A stretch of DNA of 64,000 bases from Longimicrobium sp. (lineage in GTDB: Bacteria; Gemmatimonadota; Gemmatimonadetes; Longimicrobiales; Longimicrobiaceae). The notes beneath the pieces are model-generated. The model did no database searches, was not told the origin of the DNA, and saw only the letters and a program-made list of their open reading frames with translations. Below, piece after piece: positions 51,933 through 60,010 of this stretch. Positions within the stretch are counted from its first letter, which is position 1; every line of letters starts with the position of its first letter. The DNA is taken from NCBI RefSeq assembly GCF_035474595.1, contig NZ_DATIND010000044.1:1-64000 (forward strand), in the 5' to 3' direction. The position numbers and the translations under genes are program-made.

Positions 51933-52094
51933 TCAGCCTTCCCGCGCCGCCGCCTCGCCCGCCGGGTCCCGCCGGCTGGCCTCCGCCTGGCGCGCGTGGA
52001 TCAACCCGATCCCCAGCAGCCCCGTGGCGGCCAGGGCGAACAGCACCTCGAAGCTCTCCAGCGCGTAGCGTCCGATCTCGATCATCGTGCCCAT
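51933..52094 (-). CDS. Tiny single-pass membrane protein
   Basis: A 53-residue frame with a strong ribosome site (GGAGGGGGCC directly before the ATG at 52094). It begins MGTMIEIGRYALESFEVLF, continues as one hydrophobic helix (ALAATGLLGIGLI) and ends with a charged tail (RQAEASRRDPAGEAAAREG). It faces the end of the OTU gene on the opposite strand. Function unknown; the ribosome site and membrane helix make it a likely real gene. Confidence 0.55.
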   Translation of the reverse strand: MGTMIEIGRYALESFEVLFALAATGLLGIGLIHARQAEASRRDPAGEAAAREG

Positions 52095-52193
52095 GGCCCC
52101 CTCCGGACGGATGGACGTAAATCGAAGCGGGACACTCGCCTAGCATCTCTCGTGCCGGATTTCCCATCTCCCGAAACAGGATGTTTCACATAA

Positions 52194-52245
52194 AGACGCG
52201 GAGACGCGGAGATGAGCTCTCCGCGTCTCCGCGTCTCCGCGTGAG
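52194..52245. repeat. Family F inverted-repeat hairpin
   Basis: GACGCGGAGACGCGGAGA and its complement CTCCGCGTCTCCGCGTC are separated by a few bases, just beyond the 3' end of mscL. It may serve as a bidirectional terminator. Confidence 0.8.
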
Positions 52246-52263
52246 GCCCTGCTTTCCGGGAGT

Positions 52264-52719
52264 TTACGACGCCGGGGCGATGGCGGGCGCGAGCTCGGCG
52301 GTGCAGTGCGGGCAGCGCGTGGCGGCCAGCGCGATGCTCTCGCGGCAGAACGGGCAGTCGCGGCGGTCCGGCTCGGGCGCGGCGGCTTCCCTGCGGCGCA
52401 GGCGGTCGTACCCCTGCACGATCAGGAACACGGCCCAGGCCACGATCACGAACGCGATCAGGTTGTTGATGAACGCGCCGTAGTTCACCGTGGCCGCGCC
52501 CGCCGCCTTCGCCGCCTCGAGCGACGGGTAGTGCTTTCCGTCCAGGGAGACGAACAGGCTCTTGAAGTCCACGCCGCCGGTCATCTTCCCGATCGGCGGC
52601 ATCAGGATGTCGTCGACGAAGCTCTTCACCACCGCGCTGAACGCCGCGCCGATGACGATGCCGACCGCCAGGTCCATCACGTTGCCGCGGGCGACGAACT
52701 TCCGGAACTCGTGGAACAT
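52264..52719 (-). CDS. mscL: Large-conductance mechanosensitive channel MscL with C-terminal zinc ribbon
   Basis: A 151-residue inner-membrane channel that opens under osmotic downshock. It starts MFHEFRKFVARGNVMDLAVG, with TM1 VGIVIGAAFSAVVKSFVDDI and TM2 INNLIAFVIVAWAVFLIVQG, both standard. The usual short C-terminal helix is followed by a zinc ribbon, CPFC-x(11)-CPHC (RRDCPFCRESIALAATRCPH region). The ATG at 52719 follows GGAGGA. Confidence 0.95.
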   Translation of the reverse strand: MFHEFRKFVARGNVMDLAVGIVIGAAFSAVVKSFVDDILMPPIGKMTGGVDFKSLFVSLDGKHYPSLEAAKAAGAATVNYGAFINNLIAFVIVAWAVFLIVQGYDRLRRREAAAPEPDRRDCPFCRESIALAATRCPHCTAELAPAIAPAS

Positions 52720-52838
52720 CGGGGTCCTCCGGAGGGGATGGGGACGGACGGGAGATGGGGACCACGCTAATCGTCCCCTCCGCCGCGCACAACGTAAATC
52801 TTCCCCACACGCGCGGGATGCGGCGCCGCGCGGGCGGC

Positions 52839-52868
52839 TTGTGTTCCCCCGCCGCCGCGCCGTATCCT
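52839..52868 (+). promoter_or_regulatory. Putative promoter for the phosphoesterase gene
   Basis: TTGTGT (52839-52844) and TATCCT (52863-52868) are 18 bases apart, 43 bases before the ATG. Confidence 0.4.
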
Positions 52869-52911
52869 CCCCGCGCTCCTTTGCCCGTCGTTCCCATCGA
52901 TCGATCCCGAG

Positions 52912-54501
52912 ATGCCCGACCTGACTTCCCGACTCCGCGGCGCCGCGATCATCGCCGCGCTCGCCCTCGCCGCGGCAGCATCGTCGGCGGATGCGCAGCG
53001 GTCCGCGCCGGCGGTGACGGTGCTGCAGCTGAACGACGTCTACCGCATCGACGCGGTGGAGAACGGGCGCGCCGGCGGCATCGGCCGCGTGGTGACCCTG
53101 GCCGCGCAGGCCAGGGCGCGCGGCGAGGAGGTGCTGGTGCTGCACGCCGGCGACGCCATCGCCCCCTCGCTGGAAAGCCGCTACTTCGCGGGGCTGCAGA
53201 TGATCGACGCGCTGAACTACCTGGCCGGCGTGGCGCCGATGGTGTTCGTCCCCGGCAACCACGAGTTCGACGAGCGGCGCCCCGGGATGGCGGCCGAGGC
53301 GGTGAAGGCGTCGCGCTTTCCCTGGCTGGCCGGCAACGTCGTCTTCGCCACCGGCGACACCGCCGCGGACCGCCGCGTGGGCCGCGACACCGTCATCACC
53401 ACCGCGGGCGGGCTGAAGCTGGGCATCTTCACCCTCACCTTCCTCGATTCCCCGCGCGACTGGGCGCGGCCGGACTCGGCGTTCGTGCAGGACGCGGAGC
53501 GGATGATCCGCGGGCTGGAGTCGCGCGGCGCGGACGTCATCGTGGGCCTCACGCACCTCACCCACGACACCGACCGGGAGATCAGCCGGCTGCGGCGCAC
53601 TCACCCGCGCTTCGCGTGGATCTGCGGCGGGCACGAGCACTTCCGCCTTTCCGACCCGCTCACCGACGGCACCGCGCTCATCACCAAGGGCGAGTCGAAC
53701 GCGCGCGGCATCTGGCGCGTGACCCTGTCGCGGCAGGGGCGGCGGGGCATTGCGCGCGCCGAGGCGGTGGAGGTGGACGAGCGGATCGCCGTCGACCCGG
53801 GCTACCAGCGGCAGGTGAGCGAGGCGTGGGCCGCGCGGCTGCGGCAGAAGGTGCCGTTCATGGACGTGGCGATCGGCCGCGCCGACACGCTGATGGACGC
53901 CAGCGAGGAGACGGTGCGCAACGCCGAGAGCGCGTGGGGGAACTGGCTGGCGGACCAGATGCGCACGGTGTATCCCACCATGCCCGCCGACGTGGCGGTG
54001 CTGAACGGCGGCGCCATCCGCATCGACGACGCGTTCGGCGGCGAGGTGCGCTGGGAGCACCTGGCGCGCACCTTCGGCTTTCCCACGCGCGTGGGGCTGG
54101 TGTCGCTGCGGGGGCGTGACCTGCGCGAGACGGTGCTGGAGCGCTCCGTGAGCGGCGGGCGCGGCGAGGGGCGCTTCCTGCAGGTTTCGGGGATGAAGGT
54201 GCGCTTCGACCGCAGCCGGCCCGAGGGGCAGCGCATCCTGGACGTGCAGGTGCAGCGCGGAAGTTCTTGGGCGCCGCTGGCGGACGACAGCGTGTACGTG
54301 GTGGCCGTCCCCGACTACATGTACGGCGGCGGCGACGGCTACACCTTCATCCAGCGCGCGATCAGCAGGGTGCCGCCGGGGCCGGACCTGAAGCTGGCCG
54401 CCTTCGACGCGCTCACCGCCGCCTACGCGCGTGGCGAGGCCATCTCCCCCCGCGTGGAGGGGCGCCTGGTCGACGCGACCCCGCGCGGACCGGAGAACTG
54501 A
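52912..54501 (+). CDS. Exported 5'-nucleotidase-family metallophosphoesterase
   Basis: A 529-residue secreted two-domain enzyme of the UshA/5'-nucleotidase family, which removes phosphate from nucleotides outside the cytoplasm. The signal peptide is LAAAASSADAQ-type. The metal-binding domain has LQLNDVYRID, LHAGDAIAPS, VPGNHEFDE, GLTHLTHDTD and CGGHEHFRLS in order. The C-terminal substrate domain has NWLADQMRT, VLNGGAIRID and VPDYMYGGGDGYTF. Details such as QLNDVY rather than NDxHG mark it as a diverged member. Confidence 0.93.
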   Translation: MPDLTSRLRGAAIIAALALAAAASSADAQRSAPAVTVLQLNDVYRIDAVENGRAGGIGRVVTLAAQARARGEEVLVLHAGDAIAPSLESRYFAGLQMIDALNYLAGVAPMVFVPGNHEFDERRPGMAAEAVKASRFPWLAGNVVFATGDTAADRRVGRDTVITTAGGLKLGIFTLTFLDSPRDWARPDSAFVQDAERMIRGLESRGADVIVGLTHLTHDTDREISRLRRTHPRFAWICGGHEHFRLSDPLTDGTALITKGESNARGIWRVTLSRQGRRGIARAEAVEVDERIAVDPGYQRQVSEAWAARLRQKVPFMDVAIGRADTLMDASEETVRNAESAWGNWLADQMRTVYPTMPADVAVLNGGAIRIDDAFGGEVRWEHLARTFGFPTRVGLVSLRGRDLRETVLERSVSGGRGEGRFLQVSGMKVRFDRSRPEGQRILDVQVQRGSSWAPLADDSVYVVAVPDYMYGGGDGYTFIQRAISRVPPGPDLKLAAFDALTAAYARGEAISPRVEGRLVDATPRGPEN

Positions 54502-54510
54502 AGAAAAGAA

Positions 54511-54588
54511 ATCTCACGCGGAGACGCGGAGACACGGAGAACTCACCGCCGAACGGAGTTCTCCGCGGCTCCGCGTCTCCGCGTGAGA
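54511..54588. repeat. Family F inverted-repeat hairpin
   Basis: TCTCACGCGGAGACGCGGAG and its complement frame a loop with further pairing (GGAGAACTC / GAGTTCTCC), just after the phosphoesterase stop. Confidence 0.85.
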
Positions 54589-54685
54589 CCTGCGGTCCGG
54601 AGGGCTTGCAGAGGGGCGTAAACAGGTGAATTATCCCCCTCCGTCCACCGCCGGTTCCGCTCCGCACGACCAGGATTCCCGACCG

Positions 54686-55345
54686 ATGTCCGATCCGCAG
54701 ACCGCAGCCCCGCCGCTCGCCATCACCCCCAGCGAGCGCGTTCTCCTCTTCGGCGACCGCTTCAGCAAGCCCGCGGGAATGCTGGGCTACGGCGAGGTGG
54801 TGCTCAGCTCCGGCAACAAGGTGGACGCCGAGGGGCTGGCCACCAGCCTGATGGCCGCGGCGTTCCTGGCCAACGAGCAGGCCGGCGCCATCCGCCTGGA
54901 GCTGCGCCCCGGAAAGGCGATGTTCGGGCTGATGAAGACCGAGCACCTGCACGCGGTTCCCGGCCAGCGGCAGGTGGGCTGGCCCGAGGGGTCGCTGGAG
55001 CGGGTGATCTCCATCTCCGTGCAGAACGCGCCCAAGGTGGACGACCTCGTCTCCGGGATCCTGCAGCAGCGCAGCCAGAGCCCCGCGCAGACCATCTGCT
55101 CGCGCGTGAAGGCGGGGCTGGCCGCGCGCGGCGTGCTGGCGGCCGAGGAGAAGAAGACGCTGAAGATCTTCACCAGCGTCACCTACTCGCTACCCGACCA
55201 CGCGCGCCGCGCCGCCGAGCAGGGCGGCACCGCGCACGTGGAGCAGATGCTGAACGCCACCCAGCACCAGCGCCCGCAGATCTGGGCCCAGCTCACGCGC
55301 AACATCAAGTCCGCCATCACCGCCATGACCGAGTCGAGCGACTGA
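54686..55345 (+). CDS. Hypothetical protein of 219 residues
   Basis: A soluble protein starting MSDPQTAAPPLAITPSERVL at the ATG at 54686. It is mostly helical with GYGEVVLSSGNKVDAEGLATS, AAFLANEQAGAIRLELRPG, FGLMKTEHLHAVPG and WPEGSLERVISIS. The arrangement faintly recalls GPP34-type lipid-binding proteins, but I do not recognise a family with confidence. No signal peptide or membrane segment. It stands alone between two hairpin repeats. Confidence 0.75.
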   Translation: MSDPQTAAPPLAITPSERVLLFGDRFSKPAGMLGYGEVVLSSGNKVDAEGLATSLMAAAFLANEQAGAIRLELRPGKAMFGLMKTEHLHAVPGQRQVGWPEGSLERVISISVQNAPKVDDLVSGILQQRSQSPAQTICSRVKAGLAARGVLAAEEKKTLKIFTSVTYSLPDHARRAAEQGGTAHVEQMLNATQHQRPQIWAQLTRNIKSAITAMTESSD

Positions 55346-55365
55346 CGCGCGAGAGCCAAGCTCAC

Positions 55366-55445
55366 AACAGAAGGATTCATGCAGAGAAGCAGAGCAGCAG
55401 AGAGACCTCCTCCGCTGCTCTGCTTCTCTCCATGAAACCTTCTGT
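55366..55445. repeat. Variant hairpin of family F type
   Basis: ACAGAAGGATTCATGCAGAG and AGAAGCAGAGCAGCAGAGAG pair with CCGCTGCTCTGCTTCTCT and CATGAAACCTTCTGT. The sequence differs from other F copies but the size and the site (just after a gene) are the same. Confidence 0.75.
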
Positions 55446-55486
55446 CGAGCCGTCCTGCCCGAGGATCGTACCGGAAGTGGGCCGAC

Positions 55487-55672
55487 TCACGGAGCGACGC
55501 CGAAGCGAACTCGGAGTTCATCGACGCTCATCCGGATACCGAGGCCCGCCTCGATCCGCTGCTCCGCCTCGCGCAGCCTTCGTCGGATCTCCGGATTCTT
55601 CAGGATCATCTTCGAGTCGTTCCGCCCGAAGTTGACCCGGCGGAAGCGGCCGACGTTCCTCAGTTCAGTCAT
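55487..55672 (-). CDS. Small antitoxin-like protein, paralogue 1
   Basis: A 61-residue protein from the ATG at 55672, preceded by AGGGGG. It contains VGRFRRVNFGRNDSKMILKNP, then LREAEQRIEAGLGIRMSVDEL and RVRFGVAP. It is clearly related to the next gene upstream (FRRVNFGRND-x-K-x-ILKNP). The L-x-x-A-E-x-x-I-x-x-G-x-G pattern recalls RelB/Phd-type antitoxin tails. No toxin gene adjoins it. Function inferred weakly. Confidence 0.6.
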   Translation of the reverse strand: MTELRNVGRFRRVNFGRNDSKMILKNPEIRRRLREAEQRIEAGLGIRMSVDELRVRFGVAP

Positions 55673-55706
55673 GGCCCCCTGCGCTCGTGGAGGTTCATCA
55701 TCGTCA

Positions 55707-55907
55707 TCACTCAAGACCAAGCCACTGCTGGAATTCACCAAGACTCATCTCGATCCCCTTGCCTGCTTCGCTGTCCCGCTTCGCCTGCAAGAGCATCCGG
55801 TGATAGTGCGGGTTCTTCAGGATCGTCTTGTAATCATTCCGCCCAAAGTTGACCCGGCGGAACTTGCCGATGCTCCTCAGATTCGAGCCCCTCCCCTGCT
55901 CAAACAT
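55707..55907 (-). CDS. Small antitoxin-like protein, paralogue 2
   Basis: A 66-residue protein from the ATG at 55907 with a clear GGGAGG site. It reads MFEQGRGSNLRSIGKFRRVN, then FGRNDYKTILKNPHYHRMLL and AKRDSEAGKGIEMSLGEFQQ. It precedes its paralogue by 34 bases in the same direction, forming a two-gene unit, probably from duplication. Both share the fixed block FRRVNFGRND, which may be the functional site. Confidence 0.65.
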   Translation of the reverse strand: MFEQGRGSNLRSIGKFRRVNFGRNDYKTILKNPHYHRMLLQAKRDSEAGKGIEMSLGEFQQWLGLE

Positions 55908-55941
55908 CGGACCTCCCGGAGCATGTGAATCGGACGGCCGT

Positions 55942-57030
55942 TCATCTCCCACCCGCGGCTGCGATGGCGGGCGTCTCCACCCAGTCGGCGATGAAGATGT
56001 TGGTGTCGCCGCGGGTGGCGGAGTGGCGGTTGCTGGCGAAGACGAGCTGGCGCCCGTCGGGGCTGAACATGGGAAAGCCGTCGAACTCGGGCGAGGCGGT
56101 GATGCGCTCCAGACCCGTGCCGTCGTCGCGCACCATGTACAGGTCGAACTCGCGGCCGCGCGGGTCGCCGTGGTTGCTGCTGAAGATGATCCGCCGCCCG
56201 TCGGGGTGGAAGAAAGGCGCGAAGCTGGCCGCGTTCAGCCGTGTCACCTGCCGCTTGTTGCTCCCGTCGGCGTCCATCACCCAGATCTCCAGCGTGGTCG
56301 GCCGTACCAGGTTCTGGCGCAGGAGCCCGCGGTAGTCGGCTTCCGCCTGCGCCGCCGCCGGGTGCGAGGCGCGGTAGACGATGCGCCGGCCGTCGGGGGA
56401 GAAGAAGGCGCCGCCGTCGTACCCCGGCTCGTGCGTCAGCCGCCGGACGTTGCCGCCGTCGGCGTCCATCGCGTACAGCTCCAGGTCACCGTCGCGCACG
56501 GAGGTGAAGACGATGGTGCGGCCGTCGGGCGAGATGGTGGCCTCGGCGTCGTAGCCGGGCGCGTCGGTCAGCCGCTGCAGATCGCCGCCGTGCAGGTCGG
56601 CGGACCAGATGTCGTAGTCGTACAGCGCCCAGACGTAGCCCTGGCTGTAGTCGGGGCGCGGCGGGCAGGCGGTGTCGGCGGCGTGGGTGCTGGCGTACAG
56701 CAGGCGGTCGCGGCCGGGGTAGAGGTAGCCGCAGGTGGTTCGCCCCGCGCCCGTGGACACGCGGCGGAGATGGCCCCCGCGGGTGTCCATGGTGAACATC
56801 TCGTCGCACGGGCGGGCGCCGGGGCGGGTGGACTGGAAGATCAGCCGCTTCCCGTCGGCCGAGAAGTAGGCTTCCGCGTTCTCGCCGCCGAAGGTGAGCT
56901 GCCGCACGTTGCGCAGGTGCGGCTCGCCCGCCACGCCCGCCACCGGCCGCGCCGGCGCCGACGCGCACGCCGCCACCGCGGCGAGCGCCGCGACCGCGAG
57001 CAGGGGCGGGGGGATTCGGGAGATGGTCAT
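55942..57030 (-). CDS. TolB-like beta-propeller lipoprotein
   Basis: A 362-residue predicted lipoprotein; the ATG at 57030 opens a signal with lipobox VAAC. The rest is a six-bladed-type propeller of WD40-like PD40 units: AYFSADGKRLIFQSTR, RDRLLYASTH, ATISPDGRTIVFTSVRDGD, AFFSPDGRRIVYRAS, PFFHPDGRRIIFSSNHGD and MFSPDGRQLVFASNRH. Proteins of this kind bind partners or peptides in the periplasm. Several upstream in-frame codons come from a repeat and were rejected. Confidence 0.9.
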   Translation of the reverse strand: MTISRIPPPLLAVAALAAVAACASAPARPVAGVAGEPHLRNVRQLTFGGENAEAYFSADGKRLIFQSTRPGARPCDEMFTMDTRGGHLRRVSTGAGRTTCGYLYPGRDRLLYASTHAADTACPPRPDYSQGYVWALYDYDIWSADLHGGDLQRLTDAPGYDAEATISPDGRTIVFTSVRDGDLELYAMDADGGNVRRLTHEPGYDGGAFFSPDGRRIVYRASHPAAAQAEADYRGLLRQNLVRPTTLEIWVMDADGSNKRQVTRLNAASFAPFFHPDGRRIIFSSNHGDPRGREFDLYMVRDDGTGLERITASPEFDGFPMFSPDGRQLVFASNRHSATRGDTNIFIADWVETPAIAAAGGR

Positions 57031-57289
57031 CGATGGATCGATCGGGTGGGAATGGAGATGGGTGCGCTTCGACGGCCCCGCGGGCCCTTTCCCTGGCTGT
57101 CCGGCGCGACTGCGTCGCGTCCGGACAGCCTGTCCCTCCCCCCAAACTGCCTGGGGGACGGGACGGCTCGCTTCGCTCGTGACTGCGGACGATACCTGGA
57201 TGGCGCGGCAATATGCCTCCGGGGCGACGTCATCCTGCGCACTTCGCGCGATCACGCGATGGATGAATGCAGGCATCCTCCGGAGCCGG

Positions 57290-57366
57290 AGCCGGCTGCC
57301 GAGCCGAACAGCCTCGCGCAGTTTGCGAGGCTTCCCGTGGTTGTTGCTGCGGCTTCAGCCGCCGGT
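57290..57366 (-). repeat. Family A repeat
   Basis: CCTCGCGCAGTTTGCGAGGC, then GTGGTTGTTGCTGCGGCTTC and AGCCGCCGGTG. The adjoining bases 57215-57275 include a CGTCATCCTGCGCACTTCGC piece distantly like family C. No gene is seen in 57031-57386. Confidence 0.8.
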
Positions 57367-57386
57367 GCGGGAGCCGTCAGCCAGCC

Positions 57387-58517
57387 TTACGTTCCGAACT
57401 GCTTGCGGAGGTTGGCGAGCTGGGCGGCGGAGCGCTGGTCCAGCGTGGTGCCGAAGAGCTCGACCATGCTGTCCAGGCTGTATCCCACCAGGAACGCGTT
57501 GAAGACGAAGCCGGTGGCCAGCGGCGATCCCGAAACGGCGTACACCAGCCCCAGGTACCCGATCAGCGCCACGACCACGCGGAACAGCACGAACCCCAGC
57601 CGCGCGTTCAGCAGGATCAGGAAGCGGTTGATCGGCAGCCCCGGCGGAAGCGCCCCCTGCGAGCGCAGCCCCTTCGCCATGGCGATCACCCCATGCACGA
57701 CCACGCCGGCGAGCACCGCCATCCACCCGATCTCCAGGTCCGCCAGCGGGCGCGCATCGAGCGGGGGAAGCTGCTGCAGCCCCCACACGACCGCCACGCC
57801 CAGGGCGATCATGCCGAGGACGTACACCAGAGAAAAGCCCTGCCGCAGGCCGCTCTTCCGGCTGTCGTAGCGGTAGACCAGCCCGCTGACGGGGTCCACG
57901 ATCCCGCCCGCCGCCTTCAGGAACGACGGGCTCCAGGCCAGCTGGTCCAGGATCTTCTGCCGGTCGTCGGCGTCGGGGACCTCGTCCTCGAACACCGCGT
58001 GGAAGGGGATCGCGTACCCCGGCTCGCTGAGCTCCAGCCAGTCCTTCAGCCGCTCGGGCACGGTCCGCAGGCCCGTCCAGTAGACGATCTGCCGGCACTG
58101 CGCGTCCAGCAGCCCCAGCAGCTGCAGCTGCTCCTGCGCGTCGTACTCGGCGTGCGGGTCGCGCAGCAGGCGGTTGGCCTGCATCTGCTCCCACGTGTTC
58201 TGGATGTGCCGGATCGCGTCGTCGCCCACCAGCGGCGCGATCAGGTCCTCCATCTGCCCGCGCGTGCGGTCGATGTAGTCGGCGTAGGCGGACATGGGCG
58301 CGTCGCCGGACCGGATGGCCCGGAGCACCGAGCGCAGGTCGCACGCCTCCGCGCTCACCAGGCGCAGGTGGTCCACCTCGCCGGGCGTCCCGGGCGGGGT
58401 GGGCGCCGCGCGCCTGGGCGCGGGAGTCCGGGGCGGCGCGTTCCAAGTCACACGCGGCGATGGTTCCGGATCGGGTGTGGCCAGGAATGCTTCGACCCTG
58501 GGGGGAGGTGCGGCCAT
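57387..58517 (-). CDS. Multi-pass membrane protein of unknown function
   Basis: A 376-residue protein with a soluble N-terminal 220 residues (Pro-rich start, then helical: YADYIDRTRGQMEDLIAPL, DAQCRQIVYWTGLRTVPERL) and three to four membrane helices after it (FSLVYVLGMIALGVAVVWGL, IGWMAVLAGVVVHGVIAMA, LGFVLFRVVVALIGYLGLVY, ATGFVFNAFLVGYSLDSMVEL). The tail (DQRSAAQLANLRKQFGT) is cytosolic. I do not recognise the family. It faces the propeller gene's transcription direction without overlap. Confidence 0.78.
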   Translation of the reverse strand: MAAPPPRVEAFLATPDPEPSPRVTWNAPPRTPAPRRAAPTPPGTPGEVDHLRLVSAEACDLRSVLRAIRSGDAPMSAYADYIDRTRGQMEDLIAPLVGDDAIRHIQNTWEQMQANRLLRDPHAEYDAQEQLQLLGLLDAQCRQIVYWTGLRTVPERLKDWLELSEPGYAIPFHAVFEDEVPDADDRQKILDQLAWSPSFLKAAGGIVDPVSGLVYRYDSRKSGLRQGFSLVYVLGMIALGVAVVWGLQQLPPLDARPLADLEIGWMAVLAGVVVHGVIAMAKGLRSQGALPPGLPINRFLILLNARLGFVLFRVVVALIGYLGLVYAVSGSPLATGFVFNAFLVGYSLDSMVELFGTTLDQRSAAQLANLRKQFGT

Positions 58518-58657
58518 TCCGTGGAATCGGGGATGGGGGAGGAGGGGCGGCGGACGGGGATGCCGCCTGCACGCTAGGGCCGCTCCGCGGGATCAGCAAG
58601 GTGATCGTTCGCGGGCGGCCGCGGCGGTTCGTTCGGGAGATGCGGAGCGCGGACGGG

Positions 58658-59263
58658 CTAAGGGTACAGCAGCTCTTTCGTCCATCCCCCGTCGCGCAGC
58701 GTGTACAGCTCGCGCTCGTGGAGGCGGCTGGGGCGGCCGAACCAGAACTCGATGCGGTCGGGGACCACGCGGAAGCCGGACCAGAAGGGCGGGCGGGGGA
58801 TCTCGCGCCCCTCGTACCGGGCCTCGGCCTCCTTCACCCGCTCCACCAGCGTGTCGTACGAGTCCAGCCGCGTGCTCTGGCGCGACGCCCACGCGCCGAT
58901 GCGCGAGCCGCGCGCACGGCTGGCGTAGTACGCGTCCGCCTCCTCCGGCGTGACGGGCTCCACGCGGCCCTCGATGCGCACCTGCACCTCCATGGGCTGC
59001 CAGTGGAAGCAGAGCGCGGCGAACGGGTTGGCCGCCATCTCGCCCGCCTTGCGGCTCCCCAGGTTGGTGTAGAACACGAACCCGGCCTCGTCGAAGTCCT
59101 TCAGCAGCACCATCCGCACGGAGGGCCGCCCGTCGGCGTCGGCGGTGGCCAGCGCCATGGCGGTGGGCTCGTGCAGATCCGTCTGCCGCGCGCGCTCGAA
59201 CAGCTCGCCGAAGCGGCGGAAGGGCTCGCCGAACTCCGCCGCCGTGACGCCCGCTTCCGTCAC
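58658..59263 (-). CDS. pdxH: Pyridoxamine 5'-phosphate oxidase
   Basis: A 201-residue cytosolic FMN enzyme that makes pyridoxal 5'-phosphate. Family motifs are DLHEPTAMALATADADGRPS, VRMVLLKDFDEAGFVFYTNL, SRKAGEMAANPFAALCFHW, VRIEGRVEPVTPEEADAYY and SRIGAWASRQS. The ending LHERELYTLRDGGWTKELLYP matches the family C-terminus. The start is a GTG that overlaps the stop of the DUF2911 gene by four bases. Confidence 0.95.
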   Translation of the reverse strand: MTEAGVTAAEFGEPFRRFGELFERARQTDLHEPTAMALATADADGRPSVRMVLLKDFDEAGFVFYTNLGSRKAGEMAANPFAALCFHWQPMEVQVRIEGRVEPVTPEEADAYYASRARGSRIGAWASRQSTRLDSYDTLVERVKEAEARYEGREIPRPPFWSGFRVVPDRIEFWFGRPSRLHERELYTLRDGGWTKELLYP

Positions 59264-59853
59264 TGCCGCCCTCCGGTGCGCGCGGCCGGCGCCACCGTGC
59301 GGAAGGGCACCGTCGCCCGCGTGCGCTCCCACTGCAGCGCCAAGGTGTGGGCGCCGCCCCGCCCGCGCTCCAGCGCGATGGTGAACTGCTCCACCGGCTC
59401 GCGCAGCGTGGTGACCTGCATGGGGATGCGGACCAGGTCGCGCGCCGGCTCGTACTGCGTGCCCCACTGCCCGGTCTGGCGGTTGACGATCAGCGTCCAC
59501 CCGCCGGGCGAGGGGATGGTGTACAGCGTGTACGTCCCCCGCGGCACGGTGGCGTTGCCGATGCGCAGGTCCACGTCGGTGACCAGCGTGGTGGCGGCGT
59601 TGGCCCCGGTGCGCCAGACGCGGCCGAACGGCACCAGCCCGCCCATGATGCGGCGGCCGCGGGCCGACGGGCGGCCGTAGTCCACGTACACGCGCTGGTT
59701 GGGCGCCAGCTCGAAGCGCGCGGTGTCGCGCGGGCTCAGGATGCGGCCGGGCTGCGCGGGCGCGTCGTGGCGCACCTGCGCGGCGGCGGGGGCGGCGGCC
59801 GCGAGCGCGGCGGCCAGCGGCAGGGCAAAGCGGATGGAGATGGAAAGTCGCAC
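59260..59853 (-). CDS. Exported DUF2911 protein
   Basis: A 197-residue secreted protein from a GTG at 59853, eight bases after GGGAGA. The signal is RFALPLAAALAAAAPAAAQ. The DUF2911 pattern is clear: VYVDYGRPSARGR, MGGLVPFGRVWRTGANAATT, LRIGNATVPRGTYTLYTIPS, WTLIVNRQTGQWGTQYE. Function is unknown. It is translationally coupled to pdxH downstream. Confidence 0.92.
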   Translation of the reverse strand: MRLSISIRFALPLAAALAAAAPAAAQVRHDAPAQPGRILSPRDTARFELAPNQRVYVDYGRPSARGRRIMGGLVPFGRVWRTGANAATTLVTDVDLRIGNATVPRGTYTLYTIPSPGGWTLIVNRQTGQWGTQYEPARDLVRIPMQVTTLREPVEQFTIALERGRGGAHTLALQWERTRATVPFRTVAPAARTGGRQ

Positions 59854-60010
59854 GAGAAGTCTCCCTGGGTGGTTCGGGTTCAGCCCGGATGTTACCGGAG
59901 ATGCGGAATCGGGGCAACCGCCGGGCGCGCCGCTTGCCGGATCGGCGGATGGATCGCTTCTTGGAGGAGATCTCTTCATCCCGTGACCGGAATCCCCATT
60001 CCTCCGAACG

